From Cylindrodendrum hubeiense (taxonomy: Eukaryota > Ascomycota > Sordariomycetes > Hypocreales > Nectriaceae), in assembly GCA_014621425.1 (NCBI GenBank), contig JAANBB010000524.1, positions 1-24,781 of the forward strand: a stretch of DNA of 24,781 nucleotides, given 5' to 3'. A program made the translations under genes and the position numbers. Below, piece after piece: positions 9,976 through 21,276 of the stretch. A model generated the notes under the pieces. That model did no database searches and was not told the origin of the DNA. It was given only the letters and a program-made list of their open reading frames with translations. Position 1 is the stretch's first letter, and each line of letters opens with the position of its first letter.

Positions 9976-11874
9976 CTAGATCCAGCGCTTCCAACGAGCG
10001 ACCCCGAGGATCAGGATGCACAGGAAAGCCATGAAGCTAATGATGCCAAAGAAAGGTACGAGGCCGCTATCCATGAACGGCACCTTCACGTTCATTCCAA
10101 AACAACCGCTCACCAAGTTCAGGGGGACCAACACGGAGGCGAGGAACGTGATCTTGCTGAGCACTTGGTTCGTCTCCGTTCCCTGGGAGATGCTGTTGAT
10201 GGAGAGCGTCGCCAGGTAATTACTGTGTGACCGGGACAGGATCTTTTCGAAGTGGCCCAAGCTGGTGGCCATCGTCACCACGTGGTCCTGGATATCGCCC
10301 AGATACATGCCAATATCCATGCGAGGCGTGACCTTGTAGTTCTCGTTGCAGCGTTTGGTGAAACCCCGGAGGACATCGGCCTTGCCGCCGAGGAGCCGGA
10401 GCAGGGCCATGCAGTTCTTGCGCACCCGGCCAATGGAGCGGAGGAATGAACTGGAGTCATCCTCGCGCATAACGAACACCTCGTCCTCAATGGCATCTGC
10501 CTCGAGTTCTATCTGGCGAATGGGCGGGCCAAAGGAATCGACAATGTCATCGCTAGTGAAACCAAGTCAGTGAACAGCTCATACACGGTAAAGTCCTTAT
10601 CAGGAAGAACGGGGCACATACATCAAAGCATAGCAAATCCAGTCGCTGCTCAGAGAGACATAGTCCTTCAGCGCGGTGATTCTCTTGCGGACCTGGGTCG
10701 CATGAGAGTTGGGAGCGAAGCTGAAGCTGAGCGTTCCCTCGCGGAACACAATGACATAAATATTGAACGGCTCGTACTCAATGCCATCGGGCTCCTGCAC
10801 GATGTGGAAGGAGCGGAAGCAAGCAAAGTAGTACGAGGGGAAGAGCTCGATCTTCTCTCGGGCCTCTTGAGTGACAATATCTTCGATGGTCAGGGGGTGG
10901 ATACCAAAGGCCTTGCAGATTGCCCATATCTCCTCCTTGGATCCACTGTTGATGTTGAGCCACCAAACGCCATCTTCTTCGTCCTCTGGTAGTTCAAAGA
11001 GTCCACGGATGTCCTCTCCTGGAAGGACAAGATCTCCAATCTCTGGTGCGTGGATGGTCGACTCCCACGCAGAAGAAAAGAAGCTGAAGCGGTTGCTATC
11101 CACTGGAGGCGCTTGCGGCTGCTGAGGAGCCTTTTCGGGCGTCTGTTCAACAGTCTTTTCGCGAGTCATGGAATCCTCAGACGGCATATCCAGGATATCA
11201 CCATCGAGGGTCGCCATCTGCGTGGGACGAGACTCCGCCGTGTGGATTCGCAAATCTTCAAAACTGTGCGTCACCGAGGGTTGACGAGCCTCCTCACGAG
11301 CGGCTTGCTCGAGGATGAATTCGTCAAGATACTCAAAATCAATGTACAGCTTATCCTTCCGGTGATTTTCCTTCACGGGGAAGCACACGTCTTCTTCGGC
11401 GGTGGTAGCAAAACTCGCCGCATCATCGTTAATCGTGCGAGGCCTGCTGCGGTAGCTGCGCTTGCTCTGGACAGACATGGGACGAATCAAGCCATCTTCA
11501 TAGTGGTCCGGTCGCGACTCGGAGAAAGACATGTCTCGCTCTCGGCGACGGGCTTCGGCAAACGCCTTGACTGAGTTGGGAGGCGAAATGGATCTTCCGT
11601 CAGAAGAGTCCACCGTCGGCCGGCGGCTGCGCCGAGCGGTTGGCGAAGTTTCTCTCGTCTCTTCATCGATGACGGCCTCTTCAAAGTCACGGACCCGAAT
11701 TGCAGGGGCAGTTTGCTCATTTTCGATATGTCGAGAGCCGTAGAGGCTATCGAATGTCCCACGGCGGGGCCGCTCCTGTCTCTGGGCTGACGCTGCCTGA
11801 TGGCGGTGGTCGTCGAGCTCTGGCACAGGGGTGCTGTAGCGGGAGTCGGAGACGTTCTCTTCGTGGTCAGACAT
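9976..11874 (-). CDS. CorA-family Mg2+ transporter, Alr/Mnr2 type (2 exons)
   Basis: Exon 1 is 11874-10622 and exon 2 is 10552-9976; the 69-nt GT-AG intron splits an Ile codon in YALIDDIVDSFGPP. The product is 609 residues. About 290 N-terminal residues are polar, Ser/Arg/Glu-rich and probably disordered and cytosolic. A CorA cytoplasmic domain follows (GVWWLNI, FGIHPLTIEDI, the long DSFGPPIRQIE helix). There are two C-terminal transmembrane helices (about 551-569 and 584-603), with the GMN selectivity motif at 570-572 followed by VKVPF as in fungal Alr/Mnr2 proteins. The family forms pentameric Mg2+ channels. The yeast relatives Alr1 (plasma membrane) and Mnr2 (vacuole) are longer; sequence alone does not tell me which membrane this one occupies, so no symbol is given. 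The C-terminus ends WKRWI. Confidence 0.92.
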
Positions 11875-13745
11875 TGTGGCTGGTCGACGAAAAGGCTTTA
11901 TTCGAAGTGTTTAAGATGACGACCGTATGTCGGGAATAGAAAGGGGTTGTTTCCAAGGAGGGAGGTGGCGGAAGTTGGATGGGGATCTGGATCACGGTCC
12001 CATACTTTATTAGTAGCAATGGCGTCGTCCAAAGTCGTTTATAGACTTGACGCCCGGCGCGGCAGCGGCGCGCCGAGTCTTGGTTTTGATCAAAACTGTG
12101 TGCAACAATCCGGCGTGGGTCGCCAGATGGATTCCGGTCGTTCCAGGGAGGATATAGCAAGGGTGAAGTGGAAGTCGAGATGGCACGAAAGACCAGTTAT
12201 GGGGGCTTCTTGTTTACTCCGCTGTAGACCCAGAAGCCGGGTCCGAAGAGCGAAGGGGGGAAGGAGACGATTGGGAGGGCGAGTTGAGCCAACTTGAAGA
12301 CTTGGGTCGATTCGAGGCGAGACGCCAGCTACTGAGGGCCTTGAGCGGCGTAGGCGAAGCGGTTCAGGCTATCGGAAGTAGAGTTGAGCCAGTCGGAGAG
12401 GTTCTGAGTTGATGAAGAAGCGGTCTTCAAGGCGAAGCGGATGGGCATCGACTTGGTAATTGGGTCGGGTTGAGAGGAGAGGTGATGTTGTTGAGGCCTG
12501 AAGCGCGCTGAGAATTTGGCCTAGGCTTGGTGGATGGTTGCTAGGGGCTCGGATGACGAACAGGGTCCAGGGGCCAAAATTGGTGCCGGGACGGCTGGGC
12601 CAGCGTTAGAAAGGGGGAGATAAGAGCGGTCCTTGAATGCAGGGTGCCTGGGGGCAAAGAAGATGATAGAGTAGAAATTGCAAAGGAGCAAGATCGATTG
12701 TGCCGAAAGCGACAAAGCGAAGGGCAAAGTGATGTGGAAGGGGAAGATTATGGGTATGGGATGGAAGAGCGAGATAAAGAAGCCAAGGCTCATGACCCCA
12801 AGACAGGAACGGGTAAAAAATTGTGCAGCAGCCAGACCAGGGCCTAGAGCCAGAGCCGATGTCACAAGCTAGCCAATGTCCAATGGCGGGTGAGGGCGAG
12901 CCACCGCCACCTTCCCTCCCAGGGTCACCGACAGGGAAGACGCCAACGCCGGGGCCTCTGGAAGGTCTGGGCGTCCCGGGTGCGCCACTTACGCCACACA
13001 CGGGAGCGGGCGTCTCATGCATTTTTGGCCAGTTTTCTGGATGCCAATCCTGCCGAACCACTGAAGCGGATCGCTGTGGCACAAGTCGGGAGGGAGGGCT
13101 CCAACTGGCCAACTAGGATGAGGCACCCGGCTGCACATCCGATCTGGTACGTATTTGCATACACTGACTCACTGACACGAGCAGTCCACCACCCAGGTAC
13201 CGAGTACGGAATAGCTGCACTGCAACAGTAAAAAATTTCTCATCCCAAGCTGCTCCATATGTATGCCAGCTTGCACAAAGCATCACCTGATGATCCCATG
13301 GTGCTATTATTGGCGACAAGCCGCCACTTATTCCCGTCGTCCTACCTAGTTCGCAGCGATGACGATGCGTTCCAGGTTGCTAACAGAGTCGCTGGCTACG
13401 TCTATGGAGTTATGTTAGTTCCCTCTTCATCTTTGTCAGCCCCCAATTATGCGCCTTACCCGAAAGGGACGAATCTGAAGTGGGTCCCAGCAGTGCCCGC
13501 CCTGGCCAACCGGGGCCACTTAGGACACCTCGCAGGTTGAGAGAGCGCTACAGTACACCACCATAGCTCGTCGCGAGTCCCAGACGCCGTTGATCCTCCA
13601 CTCCAGCAAGACGAGACCGACCAGCCCTTTGCCCATCTTGGCCCTCGATCTTCAATCGGACATTCAAAACAACTGCCGCTGCCGCTGCCGCTGCGCCCAC
13701 AATCACCCGCTACCTCTGCTTCGCCCAGTTCGCTCTCTCTCCACC
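11875..13745. other. 1.9-kb divergent intergenic region
   Basis: This is the space between the transporter start and the SPC1 start. The frames in it (for example a hydrophobic minus-strand frame at 12521-12865) look like translated CT-rich leader DNA, with no family motif. A GAGTTGAGCCA unit occurs near 12282 and again about 100 bp later. A GCCGCT repeat sits at about 13675-13692 in the SPC1 leader. I see no supported gene. A long 5' UTR or leader intron for either flanking gene is possible. Confidence 0.5.
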
Positions 13746-14178
13746 ATGGCGGACGTCCTGGATCAAGTCCGTGACGTCGTCGACGGCCAGATTGTAACCA
13801 CACCCCGTCCCCTACACCATGTCTCTTTGTTCGCATCAGATCGCTAACTGTGTATTTCTCCAGGACTTCGAAGGCCAGAAGATCACCGAACTACTCGCCA
13901 CTATCCTCCTCGTCATCTCTGGGGTACGGTCCAACACATCTCACACAGCCTAGTCTGACCTGTTTGACCTCACGTGCTAACCACATCTAAAGGCCCTCTC
14001 GTTCTTCGTCGGTTACATCCTCCAAGATATCAAGCTCGCCGTCTACGTGGGACTAGGGGGAACGGCGTTGACGTTCCTGGCCGTGGTGCCACCCTGGCCC
14101 TTCTACAACAAGAACCCAGTCAAATGGTTGCCCGCGGGGTATGCGGCGGATTTGGCAGCAAGCAAGTCGAGTCAATAA
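13746..14178 (+). CDS. SPC1: Signal peptidase complex subunit 1, SPC12 type (3 exons)
   Basis: The exons are 13746-13793, 13864-13923 and 13993-14178, all phase-0 junctions, with GT-AG introns of 70 and 69 nt. The product is 97 residues, typical of SPC12. A short cytosolic N-terminus leads to DFEGQK, then two transmembrane helices (about 24-46 and 50-70) joined by QDIK, then the family phrase PPWPFYNKNPVKWLP and a short polar tail. In the family this non-catalytic ER membrane subunit sits next to the Sec11 signal peptidase and helps exclude transmembrane segments from cleavage. The start has a good context (CCACCATGG). The gene converges on RBX1, with 152 bp between the stop codons. Confidence 0.93.
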
Positions 14179-14330
14179 ATGTGAGGCCTAATCTAGGCTC
14201 GGCGGGATGGATAGATAGCTGTGTGTACACCCAATGCAGCTCATAGCGGCATGGCGGCCACGGGACCGCCCCTCCTTTCCCATTGTGTTCTCGTTTCTCT
14301 CGTTTCTCGTGTTCTCCTGTGCCTCTCCAC

Positions 14331-14853
<523 letters not shown>

Positions 14854-16304
14854 GATGTGTGGCGGGTGGTTCTCGCGGAGGTGGGATGGGCAGTCGTCGA
14901 TTCCGGAACGCGGGGGATGGGGTTTCGAGAGCTTGACAAGGCTGTATGCGGGAAACACGCCGGCGGTCAGCAAGACAAATATCTTCGAGGAATGCGCAAG
15001 CAAGTGACGGAGTGCGGATGAGGCTGACCTCTTTGGTTGCGGTCGAGGAATCCGGTGGAGCACGCCGGTTGTATGTGTGCCTATGTGTGCCTGGAGGTGT
15101 CAGAAAACTGGAGCATGCGAGATGGAAGGCTAGCTCAGCTCGCCCAGCCTTGGTGGGTAGGTAGGTCAAGCAGGTAGGGAGGTACCTTGATGGGGAAACG
15201 GCAGCGAGCTCGGGTTTGCTGTGTCACCGGAGGGCGGGGACTGGACGCTGGTTTGATAGATGTTTGGTTTGCATGACTTATGCGATATCGATGATGGTTG
15301 GATGTCTGTGGGCGAACACCCAAGTAGTGGAGGGTCCCGTCTGGTATCGTCTGTGAGGGGCCCCTCTGGTTGGTGAGAATCAGCGACTGCCTCGTGCTGA
15401 AAGTCCCGGCGCTTGGACTGATCACCTCACTATCTCTCCGGGAGTTACAGGGCACGATCAGTGAGGGGCAGAGCTGAAGTCACCCAACGGAGCAGGCGTC
15501 GGAGGCCCACCACTGGCAAGGTTGGACGGCCCCCTGCGCGCGGAGAAGGTGGGGGTGGTGGCGGGAAACTGGTAGTGTGATGACTCGAGCTGAGGTGACT
15601 GGATGCAGTTGGGGAGTCATGGGACCAAATAGAGCACCGTAACGGAAGATATGATAATCTGACTGGAGAGTTTTATTTCTGCTCAACCTCAAAAATCATG
15701 GAAGACATTGCCTTTTCCTGTGCCTACCATGAGTAGAGAGACACAAGATACTTGGTGAACGCTCGCCGGGGAAAAACATGGGCTATAGGGTAAGGTAGAA
15801 TCGCACCACGACTGGGAGGCGGAGCTACATCTTGGGCTCTTAAAAGGCTTAGGCACTTATGCATCTACCAGAGCCGCCGCAGTCGCCCGCCCTGGTGCGC
15901 TGCTGTTGGTGCACGCCCGCCCTGTGAACCATGCGCACCCGCCCACGCACCCGCCTGAGGCGCCCCAGCCTGATTCCTTCGCCCGCCCCATCGGCGTCAT
16001 AGCCATTTCTTCCCTCCCTCCCCTCGCGCTCTTCTCTCCTCCTCATCCATCAATCCATTTCCCACTGCATCATGATCGTACCGAGCGACTCGTTCTTCAG
16101 ACTTGCTGCTTTCCACTCAATCATCTCTCTTGCCTCACCACAATCAACACACCCGAATCCAGTTCATCATCCCGATTCCTAACCCTCTTTGTTCCTGTCG
16201 CAACCGCCCTTCCATTCCCCAACCACTCGGCCGTCCGTCTTCTCAGTCATCACTCACCACTCACTCCCCAACCCGGCCACACTTGTCCGTCGCCTCTTGA
16301 AACC
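14854..16304. other. Divergent promoter region, RBX1 / PNRC-like gene
   Basis: These 1.45 kb separate two divergent starts. The right end (about 15900-16304) is strongly C+T-rich, typical of a fungal 5' leader. No stop interrupts the frame of the downstream gene back to an ATG at 15906, but the resulting peptide is Pro/His/Ser/Leu-rich and looks untranslated. No other gene is supported. Confidence 0.55.
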
Positions 16305-17441
16305 ATGAGTGAGACCCCCTCTCAGCCGACAACCACTCCCGCCCGCCGCCGGCAGGGCCGTGGCAACGGTCGTCCCGCTGCCCACAAGGCATACGCCTCC
16401 GAGAATGACGCTATCAGCTTCGACCCGTCTCGTTACGACCGCACCCCGCAAACTCCCCAGAAGTATGGCGTCGACTCCCCCGCGCCTCACACAAACAACA
16501 TCAACTCCAAGCAGCGATCTCGAAACAAGCCTCGGGCCCCCAAGAACATCCCGACTTCCCCAGAGTCGGGACGCCCCGGCCGTCATACCCCACCTCAACA
16601 GTCTTCCTCCATGAAGTCAGCAAATATGCCAGCATTTGCTGGAGCCACCTTCCACGCTTCCCCTGCGCCATCCGCTTTGCCTCTTCCTAGCTTCATGACG
16701 AAAGCACCCACCGATTCTCCTAGCTTCAAGCCATCCCGCGAAATTCTCCAGGAGCCGTCGCCTCCTACTGATTCCGAGGCGCCTACTCCTTCGCACCAAG
16801 CCTCGGCGCCTCCAGTCCATGAATCTCCTCTTGATTTCATGTTCCGCGCCCACCGTCAAGAACAAGAGCGCCAGCGCCATGACAGCCCCGCCAGCTTCAG
16901 ACCCTCGGCCCTCGCATCTGATTCCCCATCTTCTCGATTACCATTTGAATCTGGCAACTTCCCCAAGGCGTCAACGCTCCCCCAATCATCTCACTCCCAG
17001 TCGAGATTCCAGCCTGGGATCGGCAGCTCCGAGCTAGATGGAACCCCTGGACGTGCATTGGGCCCGGCATTTTCTACACCCTATCAAGATCGCATCAAGG
17101 CTGCCCGATCCGGCACTGCTCGATCACCTGCTGCCGCCCCACAGCTCCCACGACAATCCTCTGCCCCGGAGCCGGGTGAGGACCCTGCAGAGGCACTCAA
17201 GAAGTTATTGTTTGGCGGGCCTTCTGCATCTGCATCTGCATCTAACTCTGCTCCCAATGGATTCTCCCCTGTTCGGCCTCATCATACACAGGTCAATAAC
17301 GTTCCCACTATGCCCAACGCGAACGGTGCCCACGAGGGCCGTTCTAATAACCTCCAAGCCATGGAGGATGATCTTCGACGAATTCTCAAGTTAGATCTAA
17401 CTGCTGGACCTTCCAATGCTCAGCGACGTCTCTTTTCTTAG
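16305..17441 (+). CDS. Disordered protein with PNRC/Edc1-like decapping motif
   Basis: This is a single exon of 378 residues starting at AACCATGAGT. The protein is rich in Pro, Ser, Ala, Gln and Arg throughout, with no globular domain or membrane segment. An Arg/Gly patch lies at about 14-23. The key motif is MPAFAGATFHASPAPSALP (about 108-126) followed by LPSF. It matches the short Edc1/Edc2/PNRC motif that binds the Dcp1 EVH1 domain and stimulates Dcp2 decapping. Other conserved-looking blocks are SPLDFMFRAHRQEQERQ (about 174-190) and the acidic/hydrophobic end DDLRRILKLDL, which may be further docking helices. A GCATCT repeat near 17224-17243 encodes Ser/Ala. I infer a role in mRNA decapping or P-bodies; family membership rests on short motifs only. 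An in-frame upstream ATG at 15906 would add 133 residues but is judged leader sequence. Confidence 0.8.
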   Translation: MSETPSQPTTTPARRRQGRGNGRPAAHKAYASENDAISFDPSRYDRTPQTPQKYGVDSPAPHTNNINSKQRSRNKPRAPKNIPTSPESGRPGRHTPPQQSSSMKSANMPAFAGATFHASPAPSALPLPSFMTKAPTDSPSFKPSREILQEPSPPTDSEAPTPSHQASAPPVHESPLDFMFRAHRQEQERQRHDSPASFRPSALASDSPSSRLPFESGNFPKASTLPQSSHSQSRFQPGIGSSELDGTPGRALGPAFSTPYQDRIKAARSGTARSPAAAPQLPRQSSAPEPGEDPAEALKKLLFGGPSASASASNSAPNGFSPVRPHHTQVNNVPTMPNANGAHEGRSNNLQAMEDDLRRILKLDLTAGPSNAQRRLFS

Positions 17442-18403
17442 ACCATTTGGCTTAGGCGTTTCGTGTTACAAGGGTTTCGTTGTTCTTCATCGACATCTCT
17501 TTTTCGTTTACCAGAACTCTTCTGACGACGGTATGAAAGAAACGCTGTATCGGTGGCGGTGGATTTGTCGTCCATTTTGGGGGTTTGGTCTGGACTGGCT
17601 GGCGTTTTACGGGTCATGACGTATCGGATTTATTGGATCAGGCATGATCCAACTACAGGACCACTGGGAGCCATCTTTTATGTGGCCAGAGACTGAAAGT
17701 CTAGAGCGTTTTGGGTCTGGATGTAACTGGATGTGCGGCTTGTATCAAGACGGACACCTACTTTTGGACTGGTTTTGATGATACCCAAGGGTTCTATTCC
17801 ATACGAGAATTGGCCGAGCGCTCTTTGAGATGTGCTTTGCCAACATGATACGGCACTATCACAACCATGTATTTGCCAATAACACACACATATATAGTGC
17901 TTAGCACGTCATGTTCCTGTTGAATTTGTGAATGCTCGTCGTCTCTGTTTTTGGCTTCACCCGGTCAACGCTGCCCTTAGATTCCTAGACCACCCTCTGG
18001 TCCCAATGCGCAAACCGAGAGAAAACTACGATTACAAAACATATGATAGACAAAAACGGCTAGCTGAGCAATGTGCCTCCAGTTGCACTCGTCTCTGCCG
18101 TGTTTAATACACTCGTATGGTTTGTTTCGGGGATAGGCATGCTGTTTGGGGTAGGGGAATGCCTCTCTAATCCACTCGAGTAAACATTGATACATGGTCC
18201 AGGCGAGGTCTGTTTAGATGCGAGACCTTCTATCCTTAATTTCGACTCCCAATTTGGTCCAAGGCCCTTTTATGATTTGTGCCCAAGTTAGAACGACCAT
18301 AACTTGGTTGAGACAAAGTAACACAAAGTAACATCAAGTGACTGCATATATGGGCGGATATGAATCAAAGCAGGTTGAATCGTATGTTGCACATCAAATT
18401 GAA
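17442..18403. other. Intergenic region after the PNRC-like gene
   Basis: These 962 bp are relatively AT-rich, with no frame that resembles a protein family. They should contain the 3' UTR of the upstream gene. A perfect two-unit repeat of ACAAAGTAAC lies at 18313-18332. Confidence 0.6.
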
Positions 18404-19060
18404 TTATTCTGGTAATGTATTGTAAAAGGCCCCGAAAATCGTCCGTAGCTTGCTCAGAGGATTTGTGTTTGAATCCCCAGACATTTCGGACGATGGCACC
18501 GGCAGAGTTGCCTTTAGACAGTTGAGGTGGTTACCAGCTATGAGCGCCTTCACAACCTCGTCCTCCGACAGTACCTTGCATTCAACAACCTTGTAGATTG
18601 CGCTGCCGAGGGCGAATATCTCGCGGGTCAAAGTGCCGATGTTGTGACGGTGAGGTCTGCCTGAACTGGGTTGGCAGTGGCGGATCTCGCATCCGTACCG
18701 GTTGCGAGGATAGTCGTCCACTCGGTCCGAGTCGGCGAAGTCGTCCAGCTTGATGCGCCGCTCATCGAGTAAAAATACGTTGCGCGTCGAAAGGTCATCC
18801 CATATGATGCCACACTGATGCAAATGCGTAAGACCCTCGGATAATTGGGCTGCCACCTGGAGCCGAATTTGCTCGTTGGGCGGGTTCGCCAACTCGCTCG
18901 TGATGCAACTCGTAGGCTGCTGTGCGGAACCCATTCTAGACGCACTACCCATGTCTTTCGTACTGAGCTCGAGGCTTTTAAAAGGCGGTCTCAAGACCAA
19001 AGTAATGAAGAATATGGTTGTGCCATTGGAGAGCCTGGCCAAGGATTTGGATCTTGCCAT
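18404..19060 (-). pseudogene. Frameshifted fungal protein-kinase-like gene remnant
   Basis: An open frame of 218 codons carries a kinase C-lobe: QVAAQLSEGLTHLHQCG (helix E region, about 68-84), catalytic-loop IWDDLSTRN (86-94, with the Asp and Asn kept but the HRD His replaced by Trp), IKLDDFADSD (103-112, DFA instead of DFG) and REIFALGSAIY (147-157). This resembles a fungal family of degenerate Ser/Thr kinase-like proteins. The N-lobe is missing: no glycine loop or Lys/Glu pair is visible. A hinge-like phrase, RLEWVPHSSLR, sits in another minus-strand frame at 18942-18910. It is only 14 nt before ELANPPNEQ in the main frame, which implies a frameshift. The C-terminus stops early, shortly after FYNTLPE. 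The frame runs open upstream of the ATG to about 19155. I read it as a decaying gene; a short expressed pseudokinase is the alternative. Confidence 0.6.
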
Positions 19061-19547
19061 CTCTGACCAATTTTGGTGCCATAGTTGGTAGGTTACGATA
19101 CTGTGATAACCATCCTGTCCGATGCGTCTTGTAAATATGATATGTTTCTCATTTCACAGCTAGAACGAAAGAAAAATAAGTAGAAAGAGAAGAAGAAAAA
19201 ACCCTGACAGGTATCAAGACTATCTATCTAACAGACTGGTCGTTCGTGGACGTTAGGGAGAGGGAGTTCTGCTGGATTATTGACACAGCCGCAGTAGCAC
19301 CAGCCACCCATCGCGATTGTCCCAGCAGCCAATCACCAACCTCATTGATTAAAGACGTCAATGGGAAATCAAAGCGGCGACGAGCTGTATAATGTGCATA
19401 CGGTCAGCATGTGTCTCTGTAGTTTCCCCAGATCCCTGTCACGGGTGGATAAGTGGAGGCTCGTTGTCAGCATGTTGTCGTCTTAGCTTGATTTATCTGT
19501 GTAAGCTGCTGTGTCGCCTTTAGAAACACTGCCTTTAGGTTCCTGGA
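19061..19547. other. Spacer between kinase remnant and oxidoreductase
   Basis: This 487-bp stretch lies downstream of the FAD oxidoreductase stop. It contains an A-rich tract (about 19165-19201) and probably that gene's 3' UTR. The first 95 bp continue the open frame of the kinase remnant without recognisable kinase motifs. Confidence 0.5.
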
Positions 19548-21276
19548 TCATTTCTTTGATCTCTGTCTCCGTTTCTCCTCTCGCGAATACATGATCCCAT
19601 GCGACAACATGAGATACTTGGTGAAGAAGTCCTGAGCAAAGGCATCGAACTCGATGTAATCGGCTCCAAGGTGATATGCAGCCGCGATGCCACTCACACA
19701 AGCAAGTTCGTGCATGTTCTAATGAGCGTTGTCAGTGGAAAGTCATGGATCAAATGTGTAGAAGATGAACTGTTACCACTAGTGTCCAGGATCCAGCGAA
19801 CCAGGTGCTATTCCTTCCGTGAAGGAACATCATCCCGGGAACGACGCGCAGATAGTGTTGCCAGCGGTGGCCTAGCTGATGCCACCAGTTCCTCTTGATA
19901 ATAGCGGTCTCATTTATTTCGCCACTTGTCCAAAGGTCTCGCTGGTCCTTGTTGAGAAAGATGGTCTGGTAGACGGGCTCAAAGGCGTCCTCCGAGCCGA
20001 GGTTGGCATGTTTCAGCTGGTGTTGGTAGTTGCTGCAATTGAATGACATCTCAATCAGGCGCGGGGCTTGTTGATATGTATAGGTATAGTACATGGGGCG
20101 GAATCCAACAGAGGGCCCTTCGCCCTTTGAGAAGGCCACCTGTTTCCTCTGGTCTTCTGTCTCGGGCTTTGCGCAGAGCTCCGACTTGAAACGCGTCTCG
20201 TAGTGACGTTCAAAGTAATCGCGGTCGGTGTGAGTGATGGTCATGTCGTCGTAAAATGCTGCGCCGCCGAGAACCAGCTTCTCTCGCCAGGTTGCTGCCT
20301 TGCCCAGGATTCGGAGTGCTTCGTCGGCTAAGACGCAGAGGACCAGCCCATCAAAATCCTCATCGGTTGACTGATCAGCAATTATATCATTGATGCGGAG
20401 CTTTACATTCTGCCCGGATCTGCTCAATGCGGAATCCACTTCTGTATCAGTTCTAATATCGACGCCTCTCTGTTGTAGATCCTCTCTCCACTCCTTGTAG
20501 AATTCGTGAAGGTGATCAAAAGTCACCATTGTGGGCAAGTTCGGCAGCAATGTGTCTGGATCGTAATCCCAGAGTTTCATGTTTGGATCAGCAAAGAGCC
20601 GTTCAACTATTGCCGATGGGACGTTGGCAGTCTGGTTTCCCGTGCCGAGGAACAGAGCAATCAGCGGATAAATCATCTTGTCGCCAAACTCCTTGCTGAA
20701 GAAAAAGACACGGAGCATGATGCTGATAGGTACAAGTCCGAGGATTGGCATTGTCCACTTGATGACCTTGAGAAAAAAGCCAAATCTCTTGATATCTGAG
20801 GAGAACTGGGAGATGAGCTTGCTGGGGAAGCAGTTCGTCCAGAACCCATCTTCACCCTTACCGAAAGAGACTTGTAGCTGGACGTCTTGAGGTTCATGGC
20901 CGTATTGTTTGAAGAACCTGAATGTGTGCTTGAAGATCTGGGATCATGGGTTAGAGGTAACCTATTCCATCTCGCCCACGAAATAGTTGCAGCTCACCGG
21001 GGAGCCTCCTTGAACACCGTTGTTCATCCATGCGGCGCCGTACTTTTGCTCGTCAAGAGGGATGGACGTGGCTTGGCCTCCAACGACATTGCATTTCTCC
21101 AGTACAGTCACTTTGAACTTGTCGGGATGATTTGCCAGGGTAGCCGCACAAGACTGTGATGGGGTTAGTTTTGCGGATGCTCTCAGCGGCCGATAACAAA
21201 AATCAATACTTGCCATGCCTGCGGCTCCCGCCCCGACGACGACAATATGCTTCTTTTTGTTTGTAAACGAATCCAT
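19548..21276 (-). CDS. FAD-dependent oxidoreductase, substrate unknown (4 exons)
   Basis: The exons are 21276-21214, 21153-20998, 20937-19777 and 19718-19548, all phase 0, giving 516 residues. The N-terminus is a Rossmann FAD-binding fold: IVVVGAGAAGM with GxGxxG at 15-20, the ribose-binding Glu at 40 in VTVLEK, and VVGGQATS after it. It belongs to the broad NAD(P)-binding Rossmann-like / amine-oxidase-type flavoprotein group. The C-terminal exon (NMHELACVSGIAAAYHLGA) resembles the second FAD-contacting segment of that group. A hydrophobic stretch at about 124-170 could be a membrane-associated helix. The substrate is not evident and no biosynthetic partners lie nearby. Intron 1 appears to use a GC donor (ATG then GCAAGT); the other two are GT-AG (60 and 58 nt). 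It is divergent from TDP1. Confidence 0.85.

Noticed and set aside
10570..11574. Plus-strand frames opposite the Mg2+ transporter
   Set aside because: They overlap a well-supported CorA-family gene and lack domains of their own.
12521..12865. Hydrophobic 114-codon minus frame that might be a membrane protein
   Set aside because: Hydrophobicity follows from a T/C-rich strand (Phe, Leu, Ser, Pro codons); other frames over the same DNA are equally open.
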